Origin: Lanius collurio
Taxonomy: Eukaryota > Chordata > Aves > Passeriformes > Laniidae
Reading direction: 5' to 3'
Assembly (NCBI GenBank): GCA_020086605.1
Contig: JACBWW010000084.1
Coordinates: 950,124 to 1,014,123, forward strand
Length of the DNA: 64,000 bases
Below the pieces are notes generated by a model. The model saw nothing but the letters and a program-made list of their open reading frames with translations. It searched no databases and was not told where the DNA came from. Below are positions 43,700-54,794 of the stretch, piece after piece. How positions within the stretch are numbered: position 1 is the stretch's first letter; every line of letters begins with the position of its first letter. The translations under genes and the position numbers were made by a program.

Positions 43700-44170
43700 T
43701 AATAACAAGAGGAATCACAGACTGGGAGGTTTTATATTCCTTTGCCGTGTAGATCCTAGCTGGGGGTGTTCTTTCACTGCCACGTTCAGTCTAATCCTTT
43801 GGAAAACCCTGCTAAGTCCTGTGCTCCAGTGCTATCCCTTGGCAATGAGTTTTGCAAGCACCGTGCTTGCTGTGCATTAATCACAGAGCTTTTATTGCTC
43901 TAGAGGAGCTGCTGATGCTGGACTGCTATATATAGTCTGTCAGCAATTAGCAGGATGCTTGCAAGGTTATTTAAGTAATTTCTTTCCCTTATGCCACAAC
44001 TGGCTCAATTCTCTGTATATATGAAAACACGTGAAAGATGAGTGATTACTGCAAGAAGAAAGAAAAGCAGAGAGCGAGCCCTGCTTGGAGCGGGCGGCTC
44101 GTTTGACAGGGCTATCTCCTAGAAATGGGATTTTAATCAGGAACCTTTGATTAAAATCATTGCTCAGGTC
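43700..44170. promoter_or_regulatory. AT-rich island with MEF2, MEIS-like and hairpin motifs
   Basis: Against the GC-rich surroundings this half kilobase is AT-rich. It contains a perfect MEF2 site CTATATATAG (43926-43935), CTGTCA at 43937 and TGACAGG at 44104 (MEIS-type), a CAATTAG homeobox core near 43944, and an exact 11-bp inverted repeat GATTTTAATCA/TGATTAAAATC (44129-44139 and 44148-44158). It looks like a conserved non-coding enhancer; that is inference. Confidence 0.4.
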
Positions 44171-44919
44171 ATGGCACACCCCTGTGGGCTGGAGGTGTGC
44201 AGGGCCAGCCCAGCCTCACAACCAGTTCCTCAGGCTGGTGCAGGAATGGCTCTTCCTGGGAGCAGGGGTTGTACTCAAGGGGTCCTGGATGACATTTCCT
44301 GCAGGGAACAGTGCCTGGCTGCCTGAGCAATGGGAGCACTGTGGTCCTGGCCATGCTGTGGGAAAATCCAGGCTGGGACCCGGCTCTGCCTGGGCCCCCC
44401 ATCCCCCCTAAGACAACCCCCATTCCCTCACTGAAGGCGGTGCCCCCGTGGCTTCACACCTGCCCTTGGCAGGAGGGGCTGCCCTGTGGAAGGGTGGGGG
44501 TCTCGGGGCACATCGGGAGGCCAGGATGGGTTTGACAGGCGTGGGATGAGCCTGGGCACACAGCTCCTCTCTGGCATAGGGCTTCAGCACACAAAAATTG
44601 GATCCCCCAATGCTCCAGCCCCCTCCCCTGAGACTCTGTGAGGGCTCACTGCTGCAGCAAAGCTCATAAGAATGGGGAGACCTTGACAGCTCCATCCAAC
44701 ACATCTAGAAAGGGCTGGAAGCAGCAGGGGACCCTCCCAAGCTCTTTGGAAAGGGCTGGACTGCGCCCAGCCGGAGGTGTTTTAATGACTGTTTTGGATC
44801 CCCGGGAGCCAACCTCCTCCCACTCAGCCCGGGGTAATTCACCTCCTCCGCCGGGCTGCAGGAGCTGTTGACTGGTGGATTGTGGCTGGTAGAACAGGTT
44901 CTCTGCAGGGAGTTGTCTC

Positions 44920-45276
44920 CGAAACCCTGGGAGACGTGGATGGCTCGAACCGCGGGTCCCGGCTCGGAGCCTGGCAGCGAGGAGGGCTCTGGTTTTGCGT
45001 GGCACTGCTGGGCAGGGCGGCTCTCGCCCCGCGCCGCTGGCACACAAATCACAGCCCTGCCTGGGTCAGGTAGATAAGGAACCATGTGATGCAGCTGGCG
45101 GGGAGCGGGTGGCAGGCAGGGTAAAGGTGCACAGGGAAATAACCTTGCAGGGAGTTCCTCCCTCCCTTCTCGGGGAGCAGTCTTCGGGCAGCGCTGATCC
45201 CCGCGGCTCCCACGGCACCTCGGCCTGGATGCCCGCTCGGGTCCTGGGGGCTCTCTGAACCTGCCGGGCAGCCGGA
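44920..45276 (+). promoter_or_regulatory. LAD1: LAD1 promoter region and 5' UTR
   Basis: A CpG-enriched segment directly upstream of the LAD1 ATG, without a convincing TATA box. The start site is not determined. Confidence 0.5.
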
Positions 45277-45314
45277 ATGTCCTTTAGCAGAAGGAACTGG
45301 TCCGATCTCTCCAG
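45277..45314 (+). CDS. LAD1: LAD1 coding exon 1
   Basis: The ATG at 45277 opens MSFSRRNWSDLS; the exon ends TCTCCAG|GTAAGT in phase 2, with AG joined to C of the next exon to make Ser13. Corresponds to the family start with the conserved RxxWSxLSS. Confidence 0.93.
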
Positions 45315-48300
45315 GTAAGTGCTGTGGATTAATGCTTAGCCCTTTCCAGCGGCGGCAGGGAGGGGTGAGAGTGGGCTGCTGGTGGCCGAGGGGGCTTTGG
45401 GGGCGGATGGGAAGAGGGGGCAGCTGCGCTGGGGGTGTTTGTTGTTTGTAGAGGTGAATGACAGCCCCACGGAGAGCTCGGAGCTGCTGGAGTTTCTTGT
45501 GGCTGGGCAGGATCAGAGGCGTTTTTGTTTCTGCTGCCTGGGGAAGCTGAGCCCTGCACAGGAGAATTACCTGGATAAGCGTTCTCGCTCCTTGCTGGAT
45601 AAATTTTGGGTCTGTTTTGCCTTTCTTTGGGGTACAGACTGTCTGGGCTGTGCCTCCAGACTTGCTCTGGAGCTGGCTGGGGGCGTTTCCACTCCCCCCA
45701 TGCCCATGCAGCCCCTGCGTGCGTGTCCCGCTCTGCCCTGCGGAGACCGCAGCCCATCCTGTGCTGAGCAAGCCCTGATTCAGCGGCAGTGACTGAGCAA
45801 TCCCCGCAGCTCCGCTCCCTCGGCCTTCCCAAACAGTGATTCAGAGCAGGGGGGGTTCCTGGGCATCCTGGGGCGGGTCAGGGGCTCGCACGAAGCTGGA
45901 GCAAGGTGGGATCAGCCCTGACCCACTGCAGACCCCAGAGCAGCCCTGGCTGTGCAGGAGCAGTGATGGAAACTCCAACAGAGCCACGCTGTCCCACAAA
46001 TCAGAGCAGGAATCCTGGACGTGATGGCTCCGAGACTTAATTGCAAACCTCAGTAGTGGGTGTAAAAAAGGGGAGTTCATAAAATCCCAGAATGGTTTGG
46101 GTGGGAAGGACCTTAAAGCCCATCCAGTCCCACCCCCTGCCATGGGCAGGGACACCTTCCACCGGTTGCTCCAAGCCCGGTCCAACCTGGCCTTGGACAT
46201 TTCCAGGGATGGGGCAGCCACGGGTCCTCTGGGCACCCTGTGCCAGGGCCTCCCCACCCTCATTGTGAAAAACTTCCTTATTTTACTTGAGACCCCACTG
46301 CTTGGAAGCCACCGGCTCTCAGCTGCCTCTGCCGTGGATGGGACAGATCCAGAGGCCATTTCAGCCCCATGCAGATCCATCTGCTCTGACCTACCCCAAC
46401 ACCAGCCCAGCTGGACACTGCACCTCGTGTGCTTCACAGCCCCGGAAGGCATTTCCTGAGCTCTCCTGAGATGAGGCAGCACTGAAACAGCAGAAATGTC
46501 AGAAATCTCTGCACTAATCATTGACAGGGCAGGAGAGGACAAGGCAGAGACACTTGCCAAAGTATTTTGCTCATCGCTTTGAGTTAAAAAAGGTAAGCAA
46601 AAAATAAATCCCTCTTTGAAAAGAGGAGAGAAAGACTGGCAGAGCAAATCCATAGCCTGATGGGTGGATCGCTTAATTACAAACAACGAGGAGCTGCCTG
46701 TGGATAGTGCCAGGCTTTGTGCTGCCTCAGAAGGAGCCACGGTAACTCAAGGCAGGAAAATCCCATTTTCACTTCGAAGGAGCCTGTGCTTGTGAAAAAG
46801 AAGTACCTGGTCACCATGAGGATTTAGCCCGGCATTAGTGCTCTGTGCTGTCACTGCCTGAGGGACAGAAGTGCAGAGGCACCTGTGTGTCCCCAGACAC
46901 CCGGGAACCGGCGGGCTGGGGCTGTGCTCACAGGGATCGCTGCTGCCTCCGGGGCCCGCCGGGCTGTCCTCACCCGGGGGTGCTCCCTGGGCACAGCCAG
47001 CCCCGTGTCTCCCGGTACCAAGCGTGCTCTCGGAGGCCGCCTGGAGCCCCCCCAGCAGCGGGTCCGGTTGCTGTTGGGGCTGTTCGGCTGCAGGGTCAGA
47101 GAAGGGCAGCGCAGCCCGGCACTGCCCCGTCCCCACCCTGGCAGTGCCCTGTCCCCAGCCCTGTCCCCCCTTCGCTCCCGTCGCGCTCCGCCGGCCCCGC
47201 TGCCCCGAGCAGGAAGAACAGAAGCCGCAAACACTGGCGGGGGGTAAAGCGGTTTAATTTATGACCGGCTGTGATTACTCAGTAACTCGGAGCAGCCGCG
47301 AGTCCTCGCGGCCCTACCCCTCTGACTTTCGCCGAAAGTCAAATTCATGGCAAAGCCTGAGCCCGGGTGGCGCCCCCGGAGCTGGGATGCGGTGCTGGGC
47401 TGGACCCTGCGCAGGGAGGCTTTGCTGGGGCGCCGGCAGCTCCATGGGGTTCCCTGCAGTGGTTGTGGCTGACTGAGCACTCGCGTTGGGGAAGAGGAAC
47501 CTGGCTCTGAAAAGCTCCATCCAGCCAATAAAAATATTTTCCAAGACAGTTCATGCACCGGCACAGAGGGTGGGCAGGTTTGGCACAGCAGGTGGGCAGG
47601 TGTGGTGCAGAGAAAGGATGGCAGGGCTGGTGTTTTCTAGACAACTTTTTGTTCCTAGTGGCGTTTTATTAAAAAAAAACAAAAAAACAAACCAACAAAA
47701 AAAACCACCAAACCAACCACATTTGGCTTGTGCAAAATAAAATGCTCAAAGATGACTCCAAACCTTATCTTTTTGGCTCAGTCTGTGATTGTGAACAATT
47801 CCCAGTCCAGGCACATGCAGGGAGGAAGAGGAGCCCCGCCAGCCCCATCCCCTGGCAGAGCCTCAGCAGTTGCCTTCAGCCTCTGATACTTTTGCATCTG
47901 AGGCTTTTTGCTTTATAAAAGTTAAATTGCCATCACCGCAGCTTGTTTTGGGGCTAAAATCTTGTGCCGTAGTGGTTACCCTTCCAGTTTGTGTGGTAGC
48001 TCAAGGGTCCTGGTCTGGCTGAGTTACAGGTTCAATATCCTTCCCCTGGAAGGTTTGCTTAGTATAGGGATTCCTTTGAAATGAGTGCTGCCTCCAGCAG
48101 GAGAAAATAGGAGTTGAGAAGTCAAGTGCTTGCTTTGGGAAGGGCCTGCATCAGCTGGGTGGAGTGAGAGCAGTTTGGGATGCTTGGCTCGTGCTGGCAT
48201 TGCTCTCCTCCAGCGAGGTGACTTCTGTCAGCCCCTTGGCCTTGCCCAGGGTGTTGCAGTTCCTTTCTTGCCTGGCACCAGGGCTTCAGGGTCCCCGTGC

Positions 48301-51300
48301 AGGACACAGCCTCCCCATGTCCTGCTGTTTCCTCCCAAACAGCCTGGCCAGGCAGAGGACCCTGGAGGATGAGGAAGAGCAGCAAAGAGAGCGCCGGCGA
48401 AGACACCGGAACCTGCTGTCCTCCACATCCACGGATGAGGAGCCTGCCAGCCCTGTCAAAGACACCAGCCCAGCTTCCAGCAGGTCTGTGGGGTCCTGCT
48501 GGCATTGGCCTCGCTCCTGACCCCGAGCCCTGGCAGCTGCTGCCGTGGTGGGTGGGAATCGCTGCTGGTGGTGGGAAGAGCTGAGCTCCAATGGCCCTTG
48601 GGAGGAGGGATGGGCTCCCCAGGAGGGGCACTGGGGGAGGGCTTGGGGGGCTCTCCATGGCACAGGAGTGCTGGGGGAGGGCTGGTGCCAGGGCAGAGCT
48701 CAGGTGGGTGCTGGCCATGCCCAGGTGGGATCTGTAGCAGGTGCCTAGCTCTGCAGGGCAGGAGAGCAGAGCAGGCAGAGCCTGGCTGGCTGTGCTGCCC
48801 CTCTGAACCTCACAGTGACGCTGTGGGACCTTGGCTGAAGTGGGGATGTGACCCGAGGGCTTTCCAGTGGTGCTCCCAAAGTCCCTGGCTGCAGGGAGCT
48901 GGGATTTGGAGATGCTCTGGGACCGACTGCCCTTACACAACCTGACCCACTCTCTAAATTGATCCCGGAAGTGTCCGATATTTAGGTGGTTTGTGTCCAC
49001 AGTGAGAATCCCACTCCAGAGGTGTGTCTGTGTTTCAGACAGGATGGAGTTAGGATGCTTGGGTTGGATATGAGGTGGATGGGGGCTGGACGTGATTAAA
49101 ATGAACCCGGTGGGAAGGACAAGTCCCTGTTCCCTGGTGCTGACACAGGCTGGCCATGTGGTGATTGCAATTCAGGGGGAGGGCAAATGTTATCCCACCT
49201 CCTTCCCAATCCTGGGAGCGTGCAGGCACAGCCTGCCCCTTCCCAGACCTTGTGCCTGTTTGCCTGGGGGAAGGAGGGGAAACAGCTTTTCACAGGTCAT
49301 GTTGGGACTGTGGGTGGAGCTGCCAGAGCAGATGGACTTCCAACCGACACTTCCCATTTAAAGCTGGTGGGAACAGACACAGCCACACTTCTCATCCAGC
49401 AGCAGACCCAGTACACTGCCCTGAGCCTGGATCTCCTTGGCACAGCACTTGGTGGGTGCTGGTGTCGTGGGACAAGGCTGCAGAAATGCTTCATCTCTAT
49501 GACAAAAGGGGAAAAAAAAGACTTTTAATCCAAACTTTTTCTCAGACAGCCGAACTGGGGTCATGGGGATGAGTGTGGCTGCAAGCCCTGGTCTGCAGGG
49601 AGGACTCCAGGAAGTTGGTGGGATTTTTATGTCCCTCCCTAGAGCCTTTTGCCTCACTTGCAGCATGAAATCCACCCCTCTAGCCCCAGATGCTGAGGTT
49701 GTCATCCCATGTTGTCCTTGTCCTTAGACCTCCATCCCTGGTGAAGCCTCAGTCTCCGGAGGATGGGGAGGAGAGAAAGCTCCCGGAGGTGCTGAAGACA
49801 CAGGAAGGGAGAAGGACGAGGTGCCTCCCGCCCATGTCCGAAAAGCTGAGGAAGGAGAAGGAGCAGAAGGAGCCAGGGGTGGCAGAAAGCTGCCTGGAGG
49901 CAGGGCCACAGCCCCGTGGGAGGCAGGAGAGCAGCCGGGCCACAGAACGGGGTCAGGAGGCGGCCAAGGGCAGAGGGGACCCGCCAGGAGACAAGAACCT
50001 GGAGCCAGCCTCCGAGAGGAAGGTGGTGGTGAGGACACGGCTCCAGGACAATGACCAAGGAGTGTGGACTCCTCGAGGGGAGCAGATGAAGGAGGCGAAG
50101 GAGCCCCCAGAGGTGGGGAGCTGCCGGCTCCGGGAGGTGAAGATCCTCACCAGGGTGGGAAACCACAGCACAGAGGAGAAAACCTCGGCAGTGAGCTCAT
50201 CTCTGGAGCAGCAGGTGAGCAGGAATGGATAGGGCACCAAGCCTTGGGGGGAGAGGTCCTGGGTGCTGGGAGGACCAGAGAGAGGGACAGCCCAAAAGAA
50301 CCAGGAGGGAAATGGGACCTGAAGGATTTTGGGGAAGGTTTTTCTGAGAGCTGCAAACCATGATGTGGTGGAGAGGGTCCCACAACTTCCTTCCCCTCCC
50401 TGGCCTGTGCTGTCCTGATCACCTTCTCCAGCAAGCCCCTCTGATTGCCATCATGGTGACACTGAAAAGCTGTTTGGGACTTTATATGTCCAACTGGGAC
50501 TGGAAAGGTTTGGAGGATTTTGATCTCAAACCCAGTTCCCACCCTGAGTGCTCAGCTCCTGCACCTCAGTCTCCTCTGCAGGCTCTGCAGGGATGCATCT
50601 GATACCTCCTTTTTCCTCAGCAGCCATCCAGGAACCCCTCAAAGCAGGTAATCCAGCTGTCTCTGCCCCGAGATGAACCTGCAGAAAAGCCAGACCCTTC
50701 TCCAACTCACGTCACCTTCAGCAGCTCCATCCGACGGACCAGCCCAAGAACCGTCTCCTTTCGGGTAAGAGTTAAAGCAGGTGGGGAAACAATTCCAGTG
50801 GAGGATGGGGGAAAGGAAGGATTGCTTTGGCCTCTGGATTATGTGGGCAGAGCCTATTCCCAGAAGTGTGTTCAAAAGTTACCCTTGGTCTGGGCACTGC
50901 AGTTCTGCTTCCCTCTTCCCCTGTTTTCTGTCTCTGTGTCTGCCTGAAGGTGTGTGAGGATGAACATGTCCAGTTCATACACCTTGGGCTGGCCAGAAAA
51001 CTCATGGGAAGTGATGAGAGAACAGGGAACTCATTGTCCTCAGAATTTCCAGAGCCACAGGAATTACCATCCACCTTGCAGCCTTTCCAGTCTTATCTGA
51101 AAGCACAGAATAAACATAACATCCATCCTCCCTCTCATCCATGTTACAGTCTGAGAATATATTCCATTTCAAAACAGATCTCTGGAATAAAGTGACTGGA
51201 GAGGCTGGGAAAACCAAGAACTGTTGAGATCCTCCCTGCTATGAGTCAGGGCTGACTGGCTATGCTTGACTGACTTCCATGAGGCTTTATTGGGAATAAA

Positions 51301-54300
51301 ACTGTTATCACTATAAAGTGTCTTTAGTCTGGGGAGCTTTGAAATATGAGATAAGCTCTGGTGTGGGTGCAAATGAAGCTTTCCTGGGGGAGATCAGTGA
51401 GCCAGTGTCTCCCATGCTTATCTTGGATAACCAAAGTTCACTGCAGGATCTCCTCTCCTTGTGTTTCCAGATCATCTCCAGGAAGCAGAAAGAAGAGAGC
51501 CAAAGCCCTCTCACCAGGAGGTCAGCACCTCTCATCGTGTTGCTTTGGTCCTGCTGGGCAGGAATAGCCATCCTTTGTTTTCCAAGGGAGGAGGAGGACA
51601 GGCCTGGCACAGATCTGCACAGATTGCTGGACATTGGTCCCCGAGGTGCTGGGCTGGGCAGGCAGCGATGCTTGGCAGGAGACAGGACAATGTCCAACAT
51701 GCAGCTTGCATCCAGATGTGATCCTGGAATCACAGAACAGTCTGGGTTCCAAGGGACCCTAAAGATTTCGTTCCAACCCCTGCCATGGGTAGGATCATCC
51801 TCCACTCTTCGAGGTTGCTCCAGTATCCCCCAGCAAGCTCCCACTGTCTCCCGAGTCACATAGTTCTGTGTTGGCACTCGTGTCTGCACCACAACAGGGT
51901 TCCATCCATGGGGACATCAAAAAAGGTCCATGAGCAACCTGACCCGGCTTTGGTGACCACACCAAGGGATCCTCCACACCCCCATGGGCAGGTGCATGCT
52001 GTAGGCAGGGCCACACTGACATCAGGGCAATGCAGTTCAGAGCTGGCAGAGCTGAACCCAGGGTGGGCCGAGGAGTGCCGAGATATTTCAGTGTTCAGTG
52101 TGGCCCTGGAAAGGTGGTGACACCCAGAGATCTCAGTCCCCAGCAGGGAATTAACTGCTTGGTTCACCAGGCACACAGATGCAGGAGTGCCTGGGTGGGA
52201 CAGGGCCTTCTCCTGCCCAGTGCAGCCCCCCAGGACCGTGGGCTGAGTCTCAGGAGATCCTGAGGGGGCTGCTTTCAACTCCTCCCTCTCCTTCACCAGT
52301 GCGAGTCTGAGGATCCCAGGCAGCAATAGCACCATTGGGGAGAAGCTGGAAAAGTACAACTCGGCTGTGCAGGTACCAAAGGCCCTTGGCAGAGCCAGGC
52401 AGGGTGGGAGGGACGTGTAGGGAGATGGGGAGGGGTGGCCTGGAGCCGAGTGGGGAGGGGAGGAACTGAGCTGCACCAAATAGCAGAGCTGGCAGGGATG
52501 GAGGAGATGGTGCCAGGCAGGAAAAGGGATTGGCCTCAGGGTTTTAGGAGCAGGGACCCTTGGAGGGGGCCTGGGGATGCTGCGTGGGGGATGCAGTGCA
52601 CAAGGCTGCGAGCTGCTGATGGGGGGGAGCACACCCCAAGGGGCTCGGGGGTGACCCACAATCTGGGCTTTGCTTTTCACCCCTCGGGGTGCAGCACAGC
52701 CCTGCTGACGCCCCTCTCTCTCCCAGCGCTCGGAGGGGGTGAAATCCTCCACGCCTGTCCAGAAGAGTCGCCTGCTCTCCTCGGAGGGGGTGGCGAGCAA
52801 GCGCAACTTTTTCGAGGGAAGCGCTCCCAGCAAGGCGGAGCCCGCAGCTCTCAGGAAGGTGAGGCAGGAGCTGCGCTGGGCAGGGGCCCCCCAGCAGGTC
52901 CTGGGCTGGGGCAGGCACCGGCTTTGGGGCAAACCTTCCCCTCTCCGGATACCAGGCTCAGCCTGGCAGGCTGCTGCAGGGATTGGCAGGAGCTGGGTGC
53001 CAGGGCTGGGTTTGGGCACAGGAACTGCCCCAGCTCTGTGTGGGTTCCTGCCGAGAGCTGGAATTTGAGGAGCTGGGATGGAGCCAATGTGTGGGCTGGG
53101 CTGTGCCTGTTGCAGCTCCACTCAGTCTCCCTGTGCCCTGGGGACTGGGCCGGGTTACATTCGTGCAGGGGAGAGCTGCTGCTGTAACCCTGGTGTCCCT
53201 GTCTGTGCCACAGGACAACCTGAAGATCCCGGGATCGGTAACATCCCGCATTAATCTGTGGATCAGCCGAGCTCAGGAGCCTGCCAAGGAGGAAAACAGC
53301 AAGGTACCAGCTTGTGTCAACCTCAAGTGAGAGTCCTGAGACCAGGCAGTCCCACATCCTGTGGTGCTGCACCTGGGGGTGCGGTTGAAGGGTGGATGAA
53401 CCCTTGGCTGAACCTTTTAAAGGGTTTGAGAGCAGTTTAGCTGGGTTTGGAGGTCACAGAGCTGCAGGGCCACCATGATGAGATGTCAGGGCTCTACTTG
53501 TTGCTGTGTCCTGACTGTGAGCCCAAAATTCCTAAGACAGCTGATTCAGGCCTTGGTGGGGTGAGGAGGGAGCAGGAGCGAGCTGGGAGCATGTCCCAGG
53601 ACATGCAGGGGTGCCTGACCCTGCCACCCCAGCCTGATCCCATCTCTGCCATCCCACCTCCTCTGCCTGGCTGAGCAGCTCTGCCTGGAGACCAATGGGA
53701 GAGGAGCTGTGTGCTTGGCTCTGAGGGGCTTGGAGACCTGTGTCTGCTTGGAGAGGTCCTAGTGCATGAGGGGGCTGGGACCGTCTGCACCCCCACGTGA
53801 AAACAATCCCCAAAAATAGGGGGTCTTGTGGCTGTGGGTGCAAAGTGCCCAGCTGAGGGGACTCAGAGGTCATCACTTGGCCACAGTGGCTACTCACTGG
53901 ACATGTGCAGCAGAGGGGTGGGAGAGCCTTTGGTCCCAGGGTAGTTTGGTGTTCTTGGAAAGGAGGGGCTCAACAAGGTCCTGGGCAGGTCCTGCTGACA
54001 GCAGGGGGGGCTTTGGCCACTGCTCCTGGCAGAGCCTCCTGCAGCCACCTGGGCCAGGAGGGGCAGCTCCAGCCCAGCCCTGCAGCCAGGGAAGGTGAGT
54101 CCAGGCTGGGCTGGGAGATCAGCACTGCCCAGATGTGGCTGTGCCAGGCAGCTCTGCCAGCACAGGGTTTGCTCCTGGGGTCACTCCTGGGGAAAGCCTG
54201 CAGCAACTTGGTCAGCACCACTGCTGTGCCTGGAGCTGCACTTGGCCTTGAGGGTCTCCCAGGGGCAGGATCCCAAAGCTGGCTGGTTTTGCTGGGACAG

Positions 54301-54794
54301 TGTGTGCTTCAAGGTGTGGATAAAGTCAGGCCAAGGCAACACTGCATGGGGAAAACCTTCTCCTGTCACTTGTGACTCTCCTGCTTGCAGGAAATCCGGA
54401 GAATCAACAGCCTGGCAAAGCGAGATGTCTGGATAAAGCAGCCTGGAGACACCTCTGGAGAAACTAAGGTAGCTATTGAGCTGCTGTGAAACCTGCTGCA
54501 TCCCCTGAGGCAGGGGCAGAGCCAGGATATGGGGGGAGAGGGGACATGGGGGTCATCAGGACCCCATGACTTGGGGGGGTCAGCAGGAGGGGACAACTGA
54601 AGGCATCTGTAAGGGAGAGAAGGACTGGTCTGGGAGGAGAAGGGAAGTGGCCTGTGATGGGATTTAGGGGATGCCAGCCTGCCCCATGCCCTGCTGGGGA
54701 CAGCCACGGTCCTGGTTAAAGCAGCTGCCTCTGGGGGGGTTGCAGCCTCAGGCACAGCCTCAGTGGTTCCCACTTTCTTTTCCAGTTGCAATAA
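45277..54794 (+). CDS. LAD1: LAD1, ladinin-1, complete
   Basis: Ladinin-1 is an epithelial protein linked to the actin cytoskeleton and to the basement-membrane anchoring zone. Ten coding exons (45277-45314, 48343-48483, 49728-50214, 50621-50764, 51471-51520, 52300-52372, 52727-52858, 53214-53303, 54391-54468, 54786-54794) have GT-AG borders and sum to 1,242 nt: 413 aa plus stop. Family marks are the N-terminus MSFSRRNWSDLSSLARQRTL, the charged block LEDEEEQQRERRRRHRNL, the RRTSPRTVSFR motif, GEKLEKYNSAVQ, RLLSSEGVASKRNFFE and TSRINLWISRAQE. The middle is Lys/Glu-rich and disordered. The protein is about 100 aa shorter than the human one as I remember it, because the repetitive central part is reduced. 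It sits between two troponin genes, as in mammals. Confidence 0.94.
46080..46280 (-). mobile_element. CR1 LINE 3' end, antisense
   Basis: AATCCCAGAATGGTTTGGGT (46083), CCACCCCCTGCCATGGGCAG and GTGCCAGGGCCTCCCCACCC (46240) are the reversed CR1 terminus. Confidence 0.88.
46900..47345. promoter_or_regulatory. LAD1: CpG-rich block within LAD1 intron 1
   Basis: CpG density is far above the surrounding intron, and the block ends with the palindrome GACTTTCGCCGAAAGTC (47324-47340; 8-bp arms, 1-bp centre). It may be an alternative promoter. Both strands are open in several frames only because of base composition. Confidence 0.4.
47671..47720. repeat. A-rich simple repeat
   Basis: Fifty bases of A runs broken by single C or CC (AAAAAAAAACAAAAAAACAA...). 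No retrocopy is recognisable upstream of it. Confidence 0.9.
48343..48483 (+). CDS. LAD1: LAD1 coding exon 2
   Basis: CCCAAACAG|C to AGCAG|GTCTGT, 141 nt. Encodes LARQRTLEDEEEQQRERRRR then HRNLLSSTSTDEEP and PVKDTSPASS, the most conserved N-terminal block; phase 2 exit. Confidence 0.95.
48484..49727 (+). other. LAD1: LAD1 intron 2
   Basis: A 1.24-kb intron, unique sequence. No repeat or regulatory signal worth calling. Confidence 0.8.
49728..50214 (+). CDS. LAD1: LAD1 coding exon 3, charged central domain
   Basis: TCCTTAG|A to CAG|GTGAGC, 487 nt (one base plus 162 codons). Encodes PPSLVKPQSPEDGEERKLPE and a long Lys/Glu/Arg-rich, low-complexity stretch ending SAVSSSLEQQ. This exon holds the serine/lysine repeats in mammals and is shorter here. 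Confidence 0.93.
50621..50764 (+). CDS. LAD1: LAD1 coding exon 4
   Basis: TTCCTCAG|CAG to CGG|GTAAGA, 144 nt. Encodes QPSRNPSKQVIQLSLPRDEP then PTHVTFSSSIRRTSPRTVSF and R; the S-x-R-R/K-x-S-P-R-T-[IV]-S-F-R motif is a family hallmark. Confidence 0.95.
51471..51520 (+). CDS. LAD1: LAD1 coding exon 5
   Basis: GTTTCCAG|ATC to GGAG|GTCAGC, 50 nt. Encodes IISRKQKEESQSPLTR plus two bases of Ser; aligns with the MKPKKENSETTLTR segment of human ladinin. Confidence 0.88.
51722..51850 (-). mobile_element. CR1 LINE 3' end, antisense, diverged
   Basis: CCTGGAATCACAGAACAGTC (51722), GATTTCGTTCCAACCCCTGC and GAGGTTGCTCCAGTATCCCC follow CR1 in reverse with many changes. It lies in LAD1 intron 5. Confidence 0.75.
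52300..52372 (+). CDS. LAD1: LAD1 coding exon 6
   Basis: TTCACCAG|T to CAG|GTACCA, 73 nt. Encodes SASLRIPGSNSTIGEKLEKY then NSAVQ; aligns with RSASMKLP and LGEKLERYHTAI of human ladinin. Confidence 0.95.
52727..52858 (+). CDS. LAD1: LAD1 coding exon 7
   Basis: CTCTCCCAG|CGC to AAG|GTGAGG, 132 nt. Encodes RSEGVKSSTPVQKSRLLSSE then GVASKRNFFEGSAP and KAEPAALRK. Confidence 0.95.
53214..53303 (+). CDS. LAD1: LAD1 coding exon 8
   Basis: TGCCACAG|GAC to AAG|GTACCA, 90 nt. Encodes DNLKIPGSVTSRINLWISRA then QEPAKEENSK; the V-T-S-R-x-N-L-W-I-S-R motif is conserved to mammals. Confidence 0.96.
53304..54390 (+). other. LAD1: LAD1 intron 8
   Basis: A 1.1-kb intron, unique sequence. I see no repeat or regulatory signal in it. 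Confidence 0.7.
54391..54468 (+). CDS. LAD1: LAD1 coding exon 9
   Basis: GCTTGCAG|GAA to AAG|GTAGCT, 78 nt. Encodes EIRRINSLAKRDVWIKQPGD then TSGETK; not clearly alignable with the mammalian C-terminus. Confidence 0.85.
54786..54794 (+). CDS. LAD1: LAD1 last coding codons
   Basis: CTTTTCCAG|TTG CAA TAA. The final exon adds only Leu-Gln and a stop before a long 3' UTR. If exon 9 read through its donor instead, the frame would continue VAIELL and stop at 54487-54489. Confidence 0.75.
   Translation: MQ

Larger units (their letters stand above)
37706..45276. other. TNNI1-LAD1 intergenic region
   Basis: About 7.5 kb without a recognised exon. It holds a CR1 copy (41205-41475), a 33-bp minisatellite (42602-42733), an AT-rich motif island (43700-44170) and, from about 44900, the CpG-rich LAD1 promoter region. 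The segment at 39480-39530 is also AT-rich. Confidence 0.55.
45315..48342 (+). other. LAD1: LAD1 intron 1
   Basis: Three kilobases with an antisense CR1 3' end (46080-46280), a CpG-rich block (46900-47345) containing a 17-bp palindrome, and an A-rich tract (47671-47720). No additional exon is seen. Confidence 0.8.

Noticed and set aside
45841..46740. 299-aa open frame on the minus strand in LAD1 intron 1
   Set aside because: It includes the reversed CR1 copy at 46080-46280; no protein family is recognisable.
51856..53121. 421-aa open frame on the minus strand
   Set aside because: It runs antisense through LAD1 exons 6 and 7 and their introns. It has no recognisable domain and is explained by GC-rich composition.
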